A stretch of DNA of 64,000 nucleotides from Massilia atriviolacea (lineage in GTDB: Bacteria; Pseudomonadota; Gammaproteobacteria; Burkholderiales; Burkholderiaceae_D), in contig NZ_RXLQ01000008.1 in the NCBI RefSeq assembly GCF_003953935.1, positions 124,001-188,000 of the forward strand. Reading direction: 5' to 3'. The notes beneath the pieces were generated by a model that had not been told where the DNA came from, did not search any database, and worked only from the letters and a program-made list of their open reading frames with translations. Within the stretch, counting starts at the first letter, position 1; each line of letters begins with the position of its first letter. Below are positions 24,502 to 36,370 of the stretch, piece after piece. The position numbers were made by a program, and so were the translations under genes.

Positions 24502-27500
24502 ATGAATCCGTCCGGCCCATTCATCGCCCGCCCGGTCGCCACCTCGCTGCTGATGCTGGCGATCGTGCTGGCCGGCTTGGTCGGCTTCAAGTTCCTGCCG
24601 CTGTCGGCGCTGCCGCAGGTCGACTTCCCGACCATCCAGGTGCAGACCCTGTATCCGGGCGCCAGTCCCGAAGTCATGGCGCGCACCGTCACGGCGCCGC
24701 TGGAACGCCGCTTCGGCCAGATGTCCGGCTTGCAGCGCATGAGTTCCACCAGCGCGTCGGGCGTCTCCATCGTCACCCTGCAGTTCGGCCTCGGGCAAAC
24801 GCTCGACGTGGCCGAGCAGGAAGTGCAGGCGGCGATTAACGCCGGCGGCTCGCTGCTGCCGGCCGACCTGCCGGCGCCGCCGGTGTACGCCAAGGTCAAC
24901 CCGGCCGACGCGCCGGTGCTCACTCTCGCCATTACCTCCGACACGGTGCCGCTGACCGAGGTGCAGAACCTGGTCAACACGCGCCTGGCGCTGAAAATCA
25001 GCCAGGTCTCGGGCGTGGGCCTGGTCACCCTGAGCGGCGGCCAGCGGCCCGCCGTGCGCATCCAGGCCGATACCGGCGCGCTGGCGACCTACGGACTGGG
25101 GCTCGACACCCTGCGCAGCGCCATCTCGGGCGCCAACGCCAACAGCGCCAAGGGCAACTTCGACGGCCCCACGCGCTCGTACGCGATCAACGCCAACGAC
25201 CAGCTGCTGACGGTGCCCGATTACGAAAAACTGATCGTCGCCTACCGCAACGGCGCCCCGGTGCGCCTGTCGGACGTGGCCAAGGTGGTCGACAGCGCCG
25301 AAAACGTCAAGCTGGGCGCCTGGGCCAACATGAAGCCGGCCATCATCCTCAACGTCCAGCGCCAGCCCGGCGCCAACGTCATCGCCACGGTGGACGCGAT
25401 CAAGGAACGCCTGCCCGAGCTGCAGGCCAGCCTGCCCGGCGCGCTGCGGCTCGACGTGCTGTCGGACCGCACCACCGGCATCCGCGCCTCCGTCCTCCAC
25501 GTCGAATTCGAACTGCTGCTGGCCGTGGCGCTGGTGGTGCTGGTGATCTTCGCGTTCCTGCACAGCGTGCGCGCGACCGTGATTGCCAGCCTGGCCGTGC
25601 CGATCTCGCTGATCGGCACCTGCGGCGCCATGTACCTGCTCGGCTACAGCCTGAATAACCTGTCCCTGATGGCGCTGACGATCGCCACCGGCTTCGTGGT
25701 CGACGACGCCATCGTCATGATCGAAAACATCGCGCGCTATATCGAAGAAGGCGAAACGCCGATGGCGGCCGCCATCAAGGGCGCGGCGCAAATCGGCTTT
25801 ACCATCATTTCGCTGACGGTGTCGCTGATCGCCGTGCTCATTCCCCTGCTGTTCATGGGCGACGTGGTGGGGCGCCTGTTCCGCGAATTTGCGATCACGC
25901 TGGCGATTACCATTCTGATTTCCGGGGTGGTGTCCCTGACCCTGGTGCCGATGATGTCGGCGCGCTGGCTGCGCAGCCATGAAGACGAAAAACCGGGCCG
26001 CATGGCGCAGCGCACCCAGGCGTTCTTCGACCGGGTGATCGTGCGCTACGACCATGCGCTGAACTGGGTGCTGGCGCGCCAGGGATTGACCCTGCTGGTG
26101 GCCCTGGCCACGCTGGTGCTGACGGCGCTGCTGTACATCCTCATTCCCAAGGGCCTGTTCCCGACCCAGGATACCGGCCAGCTGCAGGCGCGCGTGGAAA
26201 TGCGCCAGTCGATTTCGTACGACCGCATGGCCGAACTGCAGCAGGCGGCCGGCAAGGCGATCCTGGCCGATCCCGATGTGGAGTCGCTCAGTTCCAACGT
26301 CGGCGTCGACGCGGCCAACAACACCATGCTGCACACCGGCCGCATGCTGATCAACCTGAAACGCGACAAGGACTCGAGCCAGGCCGAGGTCATGGACCGC
26401 CTGCGCCGCCGGGTGGCCGACGTGGCCGGCATCACCCTGTACCTGCAACCGACCCAGGACCTGACCATCGACGCCGAAAGCGGCCCGACCCTGTACCGCG
26501 TCTCGCTCGAAGGGGCCGACAGCGCCACCGTCGGCCAATGGGCGGGCGCGCTGGTCAGGCAGCTCCAGCAGAACAGGCAGGTGAGCAACGTGACCACCGA
26601 CGCCGGCGCCACCGGCACCTCGGCGTTCGTCAGCATCGACCGCGATACGGCCTCGCGCCTGTCGGTCACCGCCGCCTCCATCGACGACGCCCTGTACAGC
26701 GCCTACGGCCAGCGCATCGTCTCGACCATCTTCACCGAGACCAACCAGTACCGCGTGATCCTGGAAGCCCAGCGCGACGCGCAGATGTCGCTCGCCGCGC
26801 TGGGCCAGTTGCCGATCAAGACCGGCTCCGGCAAGACCACGCCGCTGTCGGCGGTGGCGACCATCACCGAGCAGCCGGCGCCGCTGCAGATCACCCACGT
26901 GGCGCAGTACCCGGCCACCACCATCGGCTTCGACACCGCGCCGGGCGTCTCGCTCGGGCAGTCGGTCGAGGCGATCCGCGCCGCGGCGCTCGAGATCAGG
27001 CTGCCGGCGGCGGTCAGCATGACCTTCCTCGGTGCGGCCGGCGCCTACCAGGCGTCGCTGTCGAACCAGCTGTGGCTGATCCTGGCGGCCGTGGTGTGCG
27101 TGTACATCGTGCTGGGGGTGCTGTACGAAAGCTATGTGCATCCGCTGACGATCCTGTCCACCCTGCCGTCGGCCGGCGTGGGCGCGCTGCTGGCGCTGAT
27201 GATCAGCGGCCAGGACCTGGGCGTGATCGGCATCATCGGCATCATCCTCCTGATCGGCATCGTCAAGAAGAACGCGATCATGATGATCGACTTCGCCATC
27301 GAGGCCGAACGCGAGAAGGGCATGGCCCCGCGCGAGGCGATCCGGCAGGCCGCGCTGCTGCGCTTCCGGCCGATCCTGATGACCACCCTGGCCGCGCTGT
27401 TCGCGGCGGTGCCGCTGATGCTCGGCTGGGGCGAGGGCGCCGAATTGCGCCGTCCGCTCGGCCTGGCCATCTTCGGTGGCCTGATCGTCAGCCAGTTGCT

Positions 27501-27606
27501 CACGCTGTTTACGACGCCGGTGATTTACCTCGGCTTCGACAGCCTTGCGCGGCGCTGGTCGCGCAAGGATGCCGCTGCCCTTCCTGCGGGCGAGGGGACC
27601 AAGTGA
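24502..27606 (+). CDS. mdtB: RND efflux transporter MdtB
   Basis: The 1034-residue proton-driven RND pump has 12 transmembrane helices, two large periplasmic loops and the family's [18 protein letters not shown] segment in TM4 with the proton-relay Asp pair. MdtB and MdtC form a heteromultimer, so two pump genes in tandem are expected. The sequence begins [19 protein letters not shown], the typical HAE1-type N-terminus. AAGGGGG precedes the ATG, and the stop overlaps the GTG of mdtC. Confidence 0.93.
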   Translation: MNPSGPFIARPVATSLLMLAIVLAGLVGFKFLPLSALPQVDFPTIQVQTLYPGASPEVMARTVTAPLERRFGQMSGLQRMSSTSASGVSIVTLQFGLGQTLDVAEQEVQAAINAGGSLLPADLPAPPVYAKVNPADAPVLTLAITSDTVPLTEVQNLVNTRLALKISQVSGVGLVTLSGGQRPAVRIQADTGALATYGLGLDTLRSAISGANANSAKGNFDGPTRSYAINANDQLLTVPDYEKLIVAYRNGAPVRLSDVAKVVDSAENVKLGAWANMKPAIILNVQRQPGANVIATVDAIKERLPELQASLPGALRLDVLSDRTTGIRASVLHVEFELLLAVALVVLVIFAFLHSVRATVIASLAVPISLIGTCGAMYLLGYSLNNLSLMALTIATGFVVDDAIVMIENIARYIEEGETPMAAAIKGAAQIGFTIISLTVSLIAVLIPLLFMGDVVGRLFREFAITLAITILISGVVSLTLVPMMSARWLRSHEDEKPGRMAQRTQAFFDRVIVRYDHALNWVLARQGLTLLVALATLVLTALLYILIPKGLFPTQDTGQLQARVEMRQSISYDRMAELQQAAGKAILADPDVESLSSNVGVDAANNTMLHTGRMLINLKRDKDSSQAEVMDRLRRRVADVAGITLYLQPTQDLTIDAESGPTLYRVSLEGADSATVGQWAGALVRQLQQNRQVSNVTTDAGATGTSAFVSIDRDTASRLSVTAASIDDALYSAYGQRIVSTIFTETNQYRVILEAQRDAQMSLAALGQLPIKTGSGKTTPLSAVATITEQPAPLQITHVAQYPATTIGFDTAPGVSLGQSVEAIRAAALEIRLPAAVSMTFLGAAGAYQASLSNQLWLILAAVVCVYIVLGVLYESYVHPLTILSTLPSAGVGALLALMISGQDLGVIGIIGIILLIGIVKKNAIMMIDFAIEAEREKGMAPREAIRQAALLRFRPILMTTLAALFAAVPLMLGWGEGAELRRPLGLAIFGGLIVSQLLTLFTTPVIYLGFDSLARRWSRKDAAALPAGEGTK

Positions 27607-30600
27607 ACCTGTCCGAACCGTTCGTCCGGCGCCCCATCGCCACCGTCCTGCTCACGCTCGGCATCGCGCTGGCCGGCATCGGCGCATTCTTCGTGCTGCC
27701 GGTCTCGCCGCTGCCGCAGGTGGATTATCCGACCATCTCGGTGAGCGCCTCGCTGCCGGGGGCCAGCCCGGACACCATGTCCACCAGCGTGGCCACGCCG
27801 CTGGAGCGGCGCCTGGGCGTCATCTCCGGCGTGAACGAAATGACTTCGTCGAGCGGCAGCGGCTCGACCCGCGTCAGCCTGCAGTTCGACCTGAACCGCA
27901 AGATCGATGCCGCCGCGCGCGAAGTGCAGGCGGCGATCAGCGCCGCGCGCGCCGACCTGCCGTCCACGCTCAAGAGCAATCCGACCTACCGCAAGGCCAA
28001 TCCGTCCGACGCGCCGGTCATCATCCTGGCGCTCACTTCCAGAACCAAGTCGCCCGGCCAGATCTTCGAGTCGGTATCGAACCTGGTGCAGCAGAAGCTG
28101 GCGCAGGTGCAGGGCGTGGGCGACGTGGAGATCGGCGGCGGCTCGCTGCCCGCCGTGCGCGTCGAGCTGCTGCCGTATGCGCTGAACCGCTACGGCGTCT
28201 CGACCGAGGACGTGCGCGCCGCGATCCAGTCGACCAATGCCAACCGGCCCAAAGGCGCGATCGAAGGCAACGGCATGCGCCTGCAGATCTACTCGCAGGC
28301 CAGTACCGCCACCGGCGGGCGCAGCGCGGCCGACTACCGCAGCCTGGTGGTCGCCTGGCGCAACGGCGCCGCCGTGCGCCTGGACGACGTGGCCGAAGTG
28401 GTCGACGGCGTCGAAAACGTCAATACGCTCGGCCTGTTCAACGGCCAGCCGGCGGTGATCGTGCTGATTACGCGCCAGCCCGGCGCCAACGTCATCGAAA
28501 CGGTGGACGGCGTGCGCGCGCTGGTGCCGACCTTGCAGGCGCAGCTGCCGCAGGACGTCAAGCTGGAAGTGGCGTCCGACAGCACCAACTCGATCCGCTC
28601 CTCGCTGGCCGAAATCGAACTGACCCTGATGATCTCGATCTTGCTGGTGGTGCTGGTGGTCAGCCTGTTCCTGCGCAGCGTGCGCGCCACCATCATCCCG
28701 GCGGTGGCCACGGTGGTGTCGCTGCTCGGCACCTTCGGCGTGATGTACATGCTCGGTTTCAGCCTGAACAACCTGTCGCTGATGGCGCTGACCGTGGCCA
28801 CCGGCTTCGTCGTCGACGACGCCATCGTCGTGCTGGAAAATACCGCCCGCCACATCGAGAGCGGCATGGACCGCATGCAGGCGGCGCTGCTGGGTGCGCG
28901 CGAAGTGGGTTTTACCGTGTTGTCCATCAGCCTGTCGCTGGTGGCGGTGTTCATTCCGCTGCTTTTCATGGGCGGGCAGGTGGGGCGCCTGTTCCGCGAG
29001 TTCGCCGTGACCCTGTCGGCGGCGGTGATGATTTCGCTGCTCATTTCGCTGACCACCACGCCGATGATGTGCGCCTGGCTGCTGAAACCGACCGATCATG
29101 AGCGCCAGCCGGGCCGCCTTGCGCGCTGGGCCGAACAGGGCTTCGAACGCGTGCACAAGGCGTACCAGCATTCGCTCGACTGGGCGCTGGAGAGCATCGC
29201 GCTGGTGATGCTGATCTTCGTGTTCGTGATCGGCTTGAACGTGTACCTGTTTTCCGCCGCGCCGAAAGGCTTCTTCCCGCAGCAGGACACGGGCCAGATC
29301 AGCGGCGGCCTGCGCGCCGACCAGAGCATCTCGTTCCAGGCCATGCAGGCCAAGTTGAAGCAACTGGTCGACATCATCCGGCGCGATCCGGCGGTGGCCA
29401 CGGTGGTCGGCTTTACCGGCGGCGGCCGGGCGGGGGGAGGGTTCATGTTCATCAACCTGAAACCGGTGTCCGAACGCAGCGAGGGCGGGCAGGCCGTGAT
29501 TGCGCGCCTGCGCCCGCAGCTGGCCAGGGTGACCGGCGTGTCGATGTTCCTCAATCCCGTGCAGGACCTGCGCATGGGCGGGCGCCAGTCCAACTCGACC
29601 TATCAATACACCTTAAAGAGCGACAACCGCGCCGACCTGAAACTATGGGCCGGCAAGCTGGCCGATGCCATGAAGCGCCAGCCGGCGCTGGTCGACGTGG
29701 ACACCGACCAGGCCGAGAACGGCGTCGAGATGTTCGTCCAGATCGACAAGGACAGCGCCGCGCGCCTCGGCATCAACCCGCGCGACGTCGACAATGCGCT
29801 GTACAACGCCTTCGGCCAGCGCCAGGTGACGACCATCTACGATGAGCTCAATCAGTACAGCGTCATCATGGGTGTGGCCAGGCAGTACCAGCAATCGCCC
29901 GAGGCCCTGAACGACGTGTATGTGCCGTCGCGCGGCACTACCAGCGCCGGTGGCGCGGCCACGCCGGCCAACACCACCGCCTCGCGCGACCCGTCCAGCG
30001 GCCAGGCCCTGAGCAGCGAGGCCACCACCATGGTGCCGCTGTCGGCGATCGCCAGCTTTGCGGAAAGTTCGACGCCGACCTCGGTCAACCACCAGGATGG
30101 CGAACTGGCGACGACGGTGTCGTTCAACCTGGCGCAGGGCAGCAACCTGGCCGCCGGGCAGGCCGCCGTCAGGCAGGCCGAGGCCGACATCGGCATGCCG
30201 AACAATGTGCGCGGCAGCTTCCAGGGCACGGCGCGCGCCGCCGACGAGTCGAACAAGGAACAGCCGATGCTGATCGCCGCCGCCATCGTGGTCATCTACA
30301 TCGTGCTCGGCATCCTGTACGAAAGCCTGGTGCACCCGATCACCGTGCTTTCGACCCTGCCGTCGGCGGGCGTCGGCGCGGTGCTGGCCCTGCTGCTGTT
30401 CAAGATGGAGTTTTCGATCATCGCCCTGATCGGGGTGTTTTTGCTGATCGGGATCGTGAAGAAGAATGCGATCCTGATCATCGACTTTGCGCTCGAAGCG
30501 GAGCGTACGCGCGGCCTGTCGCCGCTGGAAGCCGTGCGCGAAGCCTGCCTGCTGCGCTTCCGCCCGATCCTGATGACGACCCTGGCGGCTGCCTTGGGCG

Positions 30601-30812
30601 CCTTGCCGCTGGCGATCGGCTTCGGCGAGGGCTCGGAGCTGCGCCGCCCGCTCGGCATCGCCATCATCGGCGGCCTGATCGCCAGCCAGGTCCTGACCCT
30701 GCTGACCACCCCGGTCGTGTATGTCGTGATGGACAGGCTGCGCCGCCGCGGCCCCGCCGAACGCCTGCTCGGCCATCATGCCGACCATGCCGCCTCACCT
30801 AATCCACCATGA
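27603..30812 (+). CDS. mdtC: RND efflux transporter MdtC
   Basis: The 1069-residue second RND subunit starts at GTG 27603, overlapping the mdtB stop by 4 bp (GTGA). It has the same fold and TM4 Asp pair ([18 protein letters not shown]). It is about 40 residues longer than E. coli MdtC (1025 aa), mainly because of a Ser/Thr/Ala/Gly-rich insertion in the second periplasmic loop between YVPSRGTT and TTMVPLSAI (about residues 777-805). Its effect on substrate range is unknown. The ATG of the channel gene overlaps its TGA. Confidence 0.93.
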   Translation: MNLSEPFVRRPIATVLLTLGIALAGIGAFFVLPVSPLPQVDYPTISVSASLPGASPDTMSTSVATPLERRLGVISGVNEMTSSSGSGSTRVSLQFDLNRKIDAAAREVQAAISAARADLPSTLKSNPTYRKANPSDAPVIILALTSRTKSPGQIFESVSNLVQQKLAQVQGVGDVEIGGGSLPAVRVELLPYALNRYGVSTEDVRAAIQSTNANRPKGAIEGNGMRLQIYSQASTATGGRSAADYRSLVVAWRNGAAVRLDDVAEVVDGVENVNTLGLFNGQPAVIVLITRQPGANVIETVDGVRALVPTLQAQLPQDVKLEVASDSTNSIRSSLAEIELTLMISILLVVLVVSLFLRSVRATIIPAVATVVSLLGTFGVMYMLGFSLNNLSLMALTVATGFVVDDAIVVLENTARHIESGMDRMQAALLGAREVGFTVLSISLSLVAVFIPLLFMGGQVGRLFREFAVTLSAAVMISLLISLTTTPMMCAWLLKPTDHERQPGRLARWAEQGFERVHKAYQHSLDWALESIALVMLIFVFVIGLNVYLFSAAPKGFFPQQDTGQISGGLRADQSISFQAMQAKLKQLVDIIRRDPAVATVVGFTGGGRAGGGFMFINLKPVSERSEGGQAVIARLRPQLARVTGVSMFLNPVQDLRMGGRQSNSTYQYTLKSDNRADLKLWAGKLADAMKRQPALVDVDTDQAENGVEMFVQIDKDSAARLGINPRDVDNALYNAFGQRQVTTIYDELNQYSVIMGVARQYQQSPEALNDVYVPSRGTTSAGGAATPANTTASRDPSSGQALSSEATTMVPLSAIASFAESSTPTSVNHQDGELATTVSFNLAQGSNLAAGQAAVRQAEADIGMPNNVRGSFQGTARAADESNKEQPMLIAAAIVVIYIVLGILYESLVHPITVLSTLPSAGVGAVLALLLFKMEFSIIALIGVFLLIGIVKKNAILIIDFALEAERTRGLSPLEAVREACLLRFRPILMTTLAAALGALPLAIGFGEGSELRRPLGIAIIGGLIASQVLTLLTTPVVYVVMDRLRRRGPAERLLGHHADHAASPNPP

Positions 30813-32218
30813 GAATGCCCATGCGCGCCATTTTGTGTCTTCGTCCGCTTTTTCCTCTTCTGCCGCTGGCCGCCTTCCTCCTCGGCGGCTGCGCCGTCGG
30901 CCCGGCGTACGTCTTGCCCGCCACGCCCGAACCGGCCGCGTTCAAGGAAGCCGAGGGCTGGTCGCCCGCCGCCCCGGCCGATGCGCTCGACCGCGGCCCG
31001 TGGTGGACCCTGTTCAACGATCCCGTGTTGAACGAACTGGCCGCCCAGGTCGAGGTATCGAACCAGAACGTGGCCGCCGCCGTGGCCTCGTACGCGCAAG
31101 CGCGGGCGCTGGTGCAGCAGCAGCGCGCCTCGCTGTTTCCGAGCGTGTCGCTCAGTGCCAGCGGCGAGCGTTCCGGCACGCGCAATGCGGGCGCCGACAA
31201 CAACTACCGCCTCAACATCGGCTCGAGCTGGGAGCCCGACCTGTGGGGCCGCCTGCGCGCCAATGTCACGGCGGCCAGCGCCAATGCCCAGGCCAGCGCC
31301 GCCGACCTGGCCTCCGCGCGCCTGTCGGCCCAGGGCGAGCTGGCGGCAAACTATGTTGTGGTGCGCCAGACCGACGCCCAGGCGGCGCTGCTGGCCACCA
31401 CCATCGAGGGCTACCAGCGCGTGCTGCAGATTACGCAGAACCGCTTCGACGCCGGCATCGCCACCAAATCCGACGTGCTGCAGGCGCAGACGCAACTGTC
31501 CAACGCCCGGATCGACGCCTTGTCGCTCGAGCGCCAGCGGGCCCAGTTCGAACACGCCATCGCCATCTTGCTGGGCAAGGCCCCGGCCGAATTCACCCTG
31601 GCGCCGGCGCCATGGCTGGCGGTCGTGCCGGAGATTCCGGCCGGCGTGCCGTCGGCGCTGCTGCAGCGCCGGCCCGACATCGCCGCCGCCGAACGGCGCG
31701 TGGCGTCGGCCAATGAGCAGATCGGCATCGCGCGGTCGGCCTACTATCCGAACATCGGCCTGAGCGCGTCGGTGGGCAATGGCGGCAGCCGCGTGTCGGA
31801 CCTGTTCAGCGCGTCGAACGCCTTGTGGTCGTTCGGCCTGAACGCGGCGCAAAGCCTGTTCAACGCCGGCGCCACGCGCGCCAGCGTGGCGGGCGCCGAA
31901 GCGAGCCAGCAGGCGGCGGTGGCGCGCTACCGCCAGACGGTGCTGGACGCCTTCGGCGATGTGGAAAACCAGCTCTCCGCCACGCGCATCCTGGCGCAGC
32001 AGCTGGCGCTGCGCCGCCAGGCGTCCGAATCGGCCGACCAGGTCGAGGCGCAGATCCTCAACCGCTACAAGGCGGGGCAGGTGGGTTACAGCGAAGTGGT
32101 GCAGGCCCAGGTCAGCGCGCTGTCGGCGCGGCGCGCGCTGGTGCAGGCGCAGGGCGACCGCCAGAGCACCGCGATCTCGTTGATTCAGGCATTGGGCGGC
32201 GGCTGGCAGGCGCAGTAA
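30809..32218 (+). CDS. Outer membrane efflux lipoprotein, OprM/NodT family
   Basis: This 469-residue TolC-like channel has a lipoprotein signal with lipobox LGGC (followed by AVGPAYVLP, the usual OprM-type start) and two outer membrane efflux protein repeats rich in heptad-like helices (for example ADQVEAQILNRYKAGQVGYSEVVQAQ near the end). It completes the tripartite pump with MdtA and MdtBC. ATGA overlap with mdtC supports one operon. A second in-frame ATG at 30821 is an alternative start that would still keep the lipobox. Confidence 0.92.
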   Translation: MRMPMRAILCLRPLFPLLPLAAFLLGGCAVGPAYVLPATPEPAAFKEAEGWSPAAPADALDRGPWWTLFNDPVLNELAAQVEVSNQNVAAAVASYAQARALVQQQRASLFPSVSLSASGERSGTRNAGADNNYRLNIGSSWEPDLWGRLRANVTAASANAQASAADLASARLSAQGELAANYVVVRQTDAQAALLATTIEGYQRVLQITQNRFDAGIATKSDVLQAQTQLSNARIDALSLERQRAQFEHAIAILLGKAPAEFTLAPAPWLAVVPEIPAGVPSALLQRRPDIAAAERRVASANEQIGIARSAYYPNIGLSASVGNGGSRVSDLFSASNALWSFGLNAAQSLFNAGATRASVAGAEASQQAAVARYRQTVLDAFGDVENQLSATRILAQQLALRRQASESADQVEAQILNRYKAGQVGYSEVVQAQVSALSARRALVQAQGDRQSTAISLIQALGGGWQAQ

Positions 32219-32227
32219 AATACACGG

Positions 32228-32728
32228 ATGAAGACCACACCCTCCCAACCGAGCAGCACCGAGCCCGCCTGCTTCGAAGTACGGCGCTCCACCATCCACG
32301 GCAACGGCGTGTTCGCCACGCGCGATATCGATCCGGGCGAGCAGATTGTCGAATACACGGGCGAGCGCATCACGGCCGACGAATCGGCGGAGCGCGCCGA
32401 AGCCGGCGGCGGGCCGGTCAACCACACGTTTTTCTTTTCGCTGGCCGACGGCATGGTCATCGATGGCGGCCGTGGCGGCAACGACTCGCGCTTCATCAAC
32501 CATTCCTGCGAGCCCAATTGCGAGGCGCAGGAAGACGAGGGCAGGGTGTTCATCTACGCGCTGCATCCGATCATGCGCGACGAAGAGCTCAAATATAACT
32601 ACGCGCTGATCTACGAAGAGCGCCACACGCCCGCTGTCAAGAAAGCCTTCGAATGCCGCTGCGGCGCGCCGACGTGCAGCGGCACCATGCTCGCGCCCAA
32701 GAAGCGCAAGCGCGCCAGGGCCGGTTAA
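32228..32728 (+). CDS. SET-domain protein lysine methyltransferase
   Basis: The 166-residue protein is a complete SET domain: HGNGVFAT (residues 24-31), the S-adenosylmethionine-binding RFINHSCEPNC (88-98), the catalytic Tyr region LKYNY (121-125), and a Cys-rich post-SET zinc site (Cys143, Cys145 and Cys150 in CRCGAPTCSG). The tail is basic (PKKRKRARAG). Stand-alone bacterial SET proteins methylate lysines on histone-like or other basic proteins in a few studied cases; the target here is unknown. It begins 9 bp after the efflux channel gene, without an obvious terminator between them, so it may be the operon's last gene. Confidence 0.88.
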   Translation: MKTTPSQPSSTEPACFEVRRSTIHGNGVFATRDIDPGEQIVEYTGERITADESAERAEAGGGPVNHTFFFSLADGMVIDGGRGGNDSRFINHSCEPNCEAQEDEGRVFIYALHPIMRDEELKYNYALIYEERHTPAVKKAFECRCGAPTCSGTMLAPKKRKRARAG

Positions 32729-32734
32729 CCCCCG

Positions 32735-32763
32735 GACCGCCCGGGCGTTTCGCCCGGCGGGTC
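32735..32763 (+). terminator. Hairpin after the SET gene
   Basis: CCGGGCG (32741-32747) and CGCCCGG (32751-32757) form a stem with a TTT loop, extended by a few pairs with one bulge. No T-tail follows, so termination is plausible but not certain. Confidence 0.45.
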
Positions 32764-32856
32764 GGGCCCGCCGTCAATACGGCGCCGATAAAATCATTTC
32801 CAGCGCTTTGCATCGGCGATATACTCCCCGCTTGCTTTTATCTTCTGGGGTATATC

Positions 32857-35004
<2,148 letters not shown>

Positions 35005-35024
35005 GCAGGCAAGCAAGCCCGATG

Positions 35025-35049
35025 GGCGGGGACGCCGTCCCCGCCTTTT
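35025..35049 (+). terminator. Intrinsic terminator of the peptidase gene
   Basis: A perfect 9-bp stem GGCGGGGAC/GTCCCCGCC (35025-35033 and 35037-35045) with a 3-nt loop is followed by TTTT. Confidence 0.8.
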
Positions 35050-35100
35050 GGAAAGCGGCGCATACGCTACAATTGCGCCACTTTCCGCCACTCCCTCCGT

Positions 35101-35697
35101 ATGAACGATTCCTTTGTCCTGCTTGGCCTGGCCACCACACCGCTCGAACTGACGGCGCTGGTCCTGTCGGTCGTCACCGTTGTACTCAATATCCGCCAGA
35201 CCCACTGGGCGTGGCTGTTCGCGATCGCATCCTCGGCCGTGTACGGCGTCGTCTTTCTCAACGCGCGCCTGTACGGCGACATGGGCTTGCAGGGCGTGTT
35301 CATCGCCGTGTCGGTATGGGGCTGGTATCAGTGGCTGTATGGCGGCGAACAGCACGCGCCCTTGACGGCCACCTGGTCGAGCCGCGCCGGCTGGGTTGCC
35401 GGCATCGTCGGCTGGCTGCTGCTGTTCGCCGCCATCGGCTACCTGCTTCGCACGCTGACCGATACCGACGTGCCGCACATCGACGGTTTCCTCACGGCGG
35501 GCAGCCTGCTCGGGCAGCTGCTTTTATCGCGCAAGAAGGTGGAAAACTGGATCGTGTGGATCGTGGTCGACGTGCTGTACGTGGGCCTGTATATCCACAA
35601 GGACCTGTACGCGACGGCCATCCTGTACGCGGCGTTCGTGGTCATGGCGGTATTCGGATGGCGCGCCTGGGCGCGCGCCGCTGGCGGCAAGCCATGA
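35101..35697 (+). CDS. pnuC: Nicotinamide riboside transporter PnuC
   Basis: The 198-residue membrane protein has about seven hydrophobic helices and the PnuC signatures TALVLSVVTVVLNIRQ, NARLYGDMGLQ, VWGWYQWLYG and WIVWIVVDVLYVGLYI. PnuC facilitates diffusion of nicotinamide riboside, which is trapped by phosphorylation. The next gene, overlapping by 4 bp, encodes the matching kinase, which supports the substrate assignment. No riboswitch is visible upstream. Confidence 0.92.
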   Translation: MNDSFVLLGLATTPLELTALVLSVVTVVLNIRQTHWAWLFAIASSAVYGVVFLNARLYGDMGLQGVFIAVSVWGWYQWLYGGEQHAPLTATWSSRAGWVAGIVGWLLLFAAIGYLLRTLTDTDVPHIDGFLTAGSLLGQLLLSRKKVENWIVWIVVDVLYVGLYIHKDLYATAILYAAFVVMAVFGWRAWARAAGGKP

Positions 35698-36215
35698 CGC
35701 CGGTTTTGCGGGTCGCCATCCTGGGCGCAGAATCGTCGGGCAAGTCGACCCTGGCGGCGGCGCTGGCGTCGCACTTCGCTACCGTGTGGGTGCCCGAGTA
35801 CCTGCGCGAATTTGTCGACACCACGGCTCGCGTGCCGCGCGAGGAAGACCAGTACGGAATCGCGCTGACCCAGATGGAACGCGAAGACGCGGCGGCGCGG
35901 CAGGCCACGCGCTTTCTGTTTTGCGATACCACGCCGCTGATGACGGCCATTTACAGCCGCTGGTACTGGAACCGGGTCGATGCGCAGCTGTCGGCGCTGG
36001 AGCAGCGCCATGACTATGCGATGACGCTGGTGACGGCGCCGGACGGGCCGTGGGAAGCGGATGGATTGCAGCGCGAATCGGAGGCGGTGCGCCAGACGAT
36101 TCATGAGCAGGTGATTGAGCGGCTCGACGAGCGCGGGATCGGGTATGCGCTGGTAACGGGGAGTCTGGAAGAGCGGATGGGGCAGGCGATACGGCTGCTT
36201 AACCCTGACCGCTAA
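35694..36215 (+). CDS. nadR: NadR-like ribosylnicotinamide kinase
   Basis: The 173-residue protein contains a Walker A motif (GAESSGKST, residues 10-18) and the NadR kinase-domain features PEYLREFVD, EDQYGIALTQ and a Walker B-like FLFCDTTPL. It corresponds to the C-terminal kinase of the trifunctional NadR, without the adenylyltransferase or DNA-binding parts. It would convert nicotinamide riboside to NMN after PnuC uptake. The ATG overlaps the pnuC TGA (ATGA). Confidence 0.85.
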   Translation: MTPVLRVAILGAESSGKSTLAAALASHFATVWVPEYLREFVDTTARVPREEDQYGIALTQMEREDAAARQATRFLFCDTTPLMTAIYSRWYWNRVDAQLSALEQRHDYAMTLVTAPDGPWEADGLQRESEAVRQTIHEQVIERLDERGIGYALVTGSLEERMGQAIRLLNPDR

Positions 36216-36220
36216 CAGAG

Positions 36221-36322
36221 AGACCGTCTTTCCCGGTCTCGGCGGCTCCCTTGGCGGGAATCCAAGGCATCTCTGCGTAGCGACCATGCCTTGGATTCCC
36301 GCCTGCGCGGGAAAGACGGTCT
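36221..36322. repeat. Nested intergenic palindrome (REP-like), copy 1
   Basis: Two nested perfect inverted repeats lie between convergent genes: outer 15-bp arms (36221-36235 with 36308-36322, AGACCGTCTTTCCCG) and inner 18-bp arms (36253-36270 with 36286-36303). The right half contains GCGCGGG-N3-GACGG, shared with copies at 52894 and 55127. It may double as a bidirectional terminator. Confidence 0.75.
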
Positions 36323-36370
36323 TAAGGCTAGTGGCGTTCCAGCTTCCCGCAACGGTTTACGTGTTAGCGC

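Noticed and set aside
24379..27141. 920-residue open frame opposite mdtB
   Set aside because: It is antisense to a complete RND pump gene, has low-complexity His/Gln/Arg-rich translation and no start signal; long antisense frames are common in GC-rich genes.
27525..29606. 693-residue minus-strand open frame over mdtC
   Set aside because: Low-complexity His/Gln-rich translation opposite a well-supported transporter gene.
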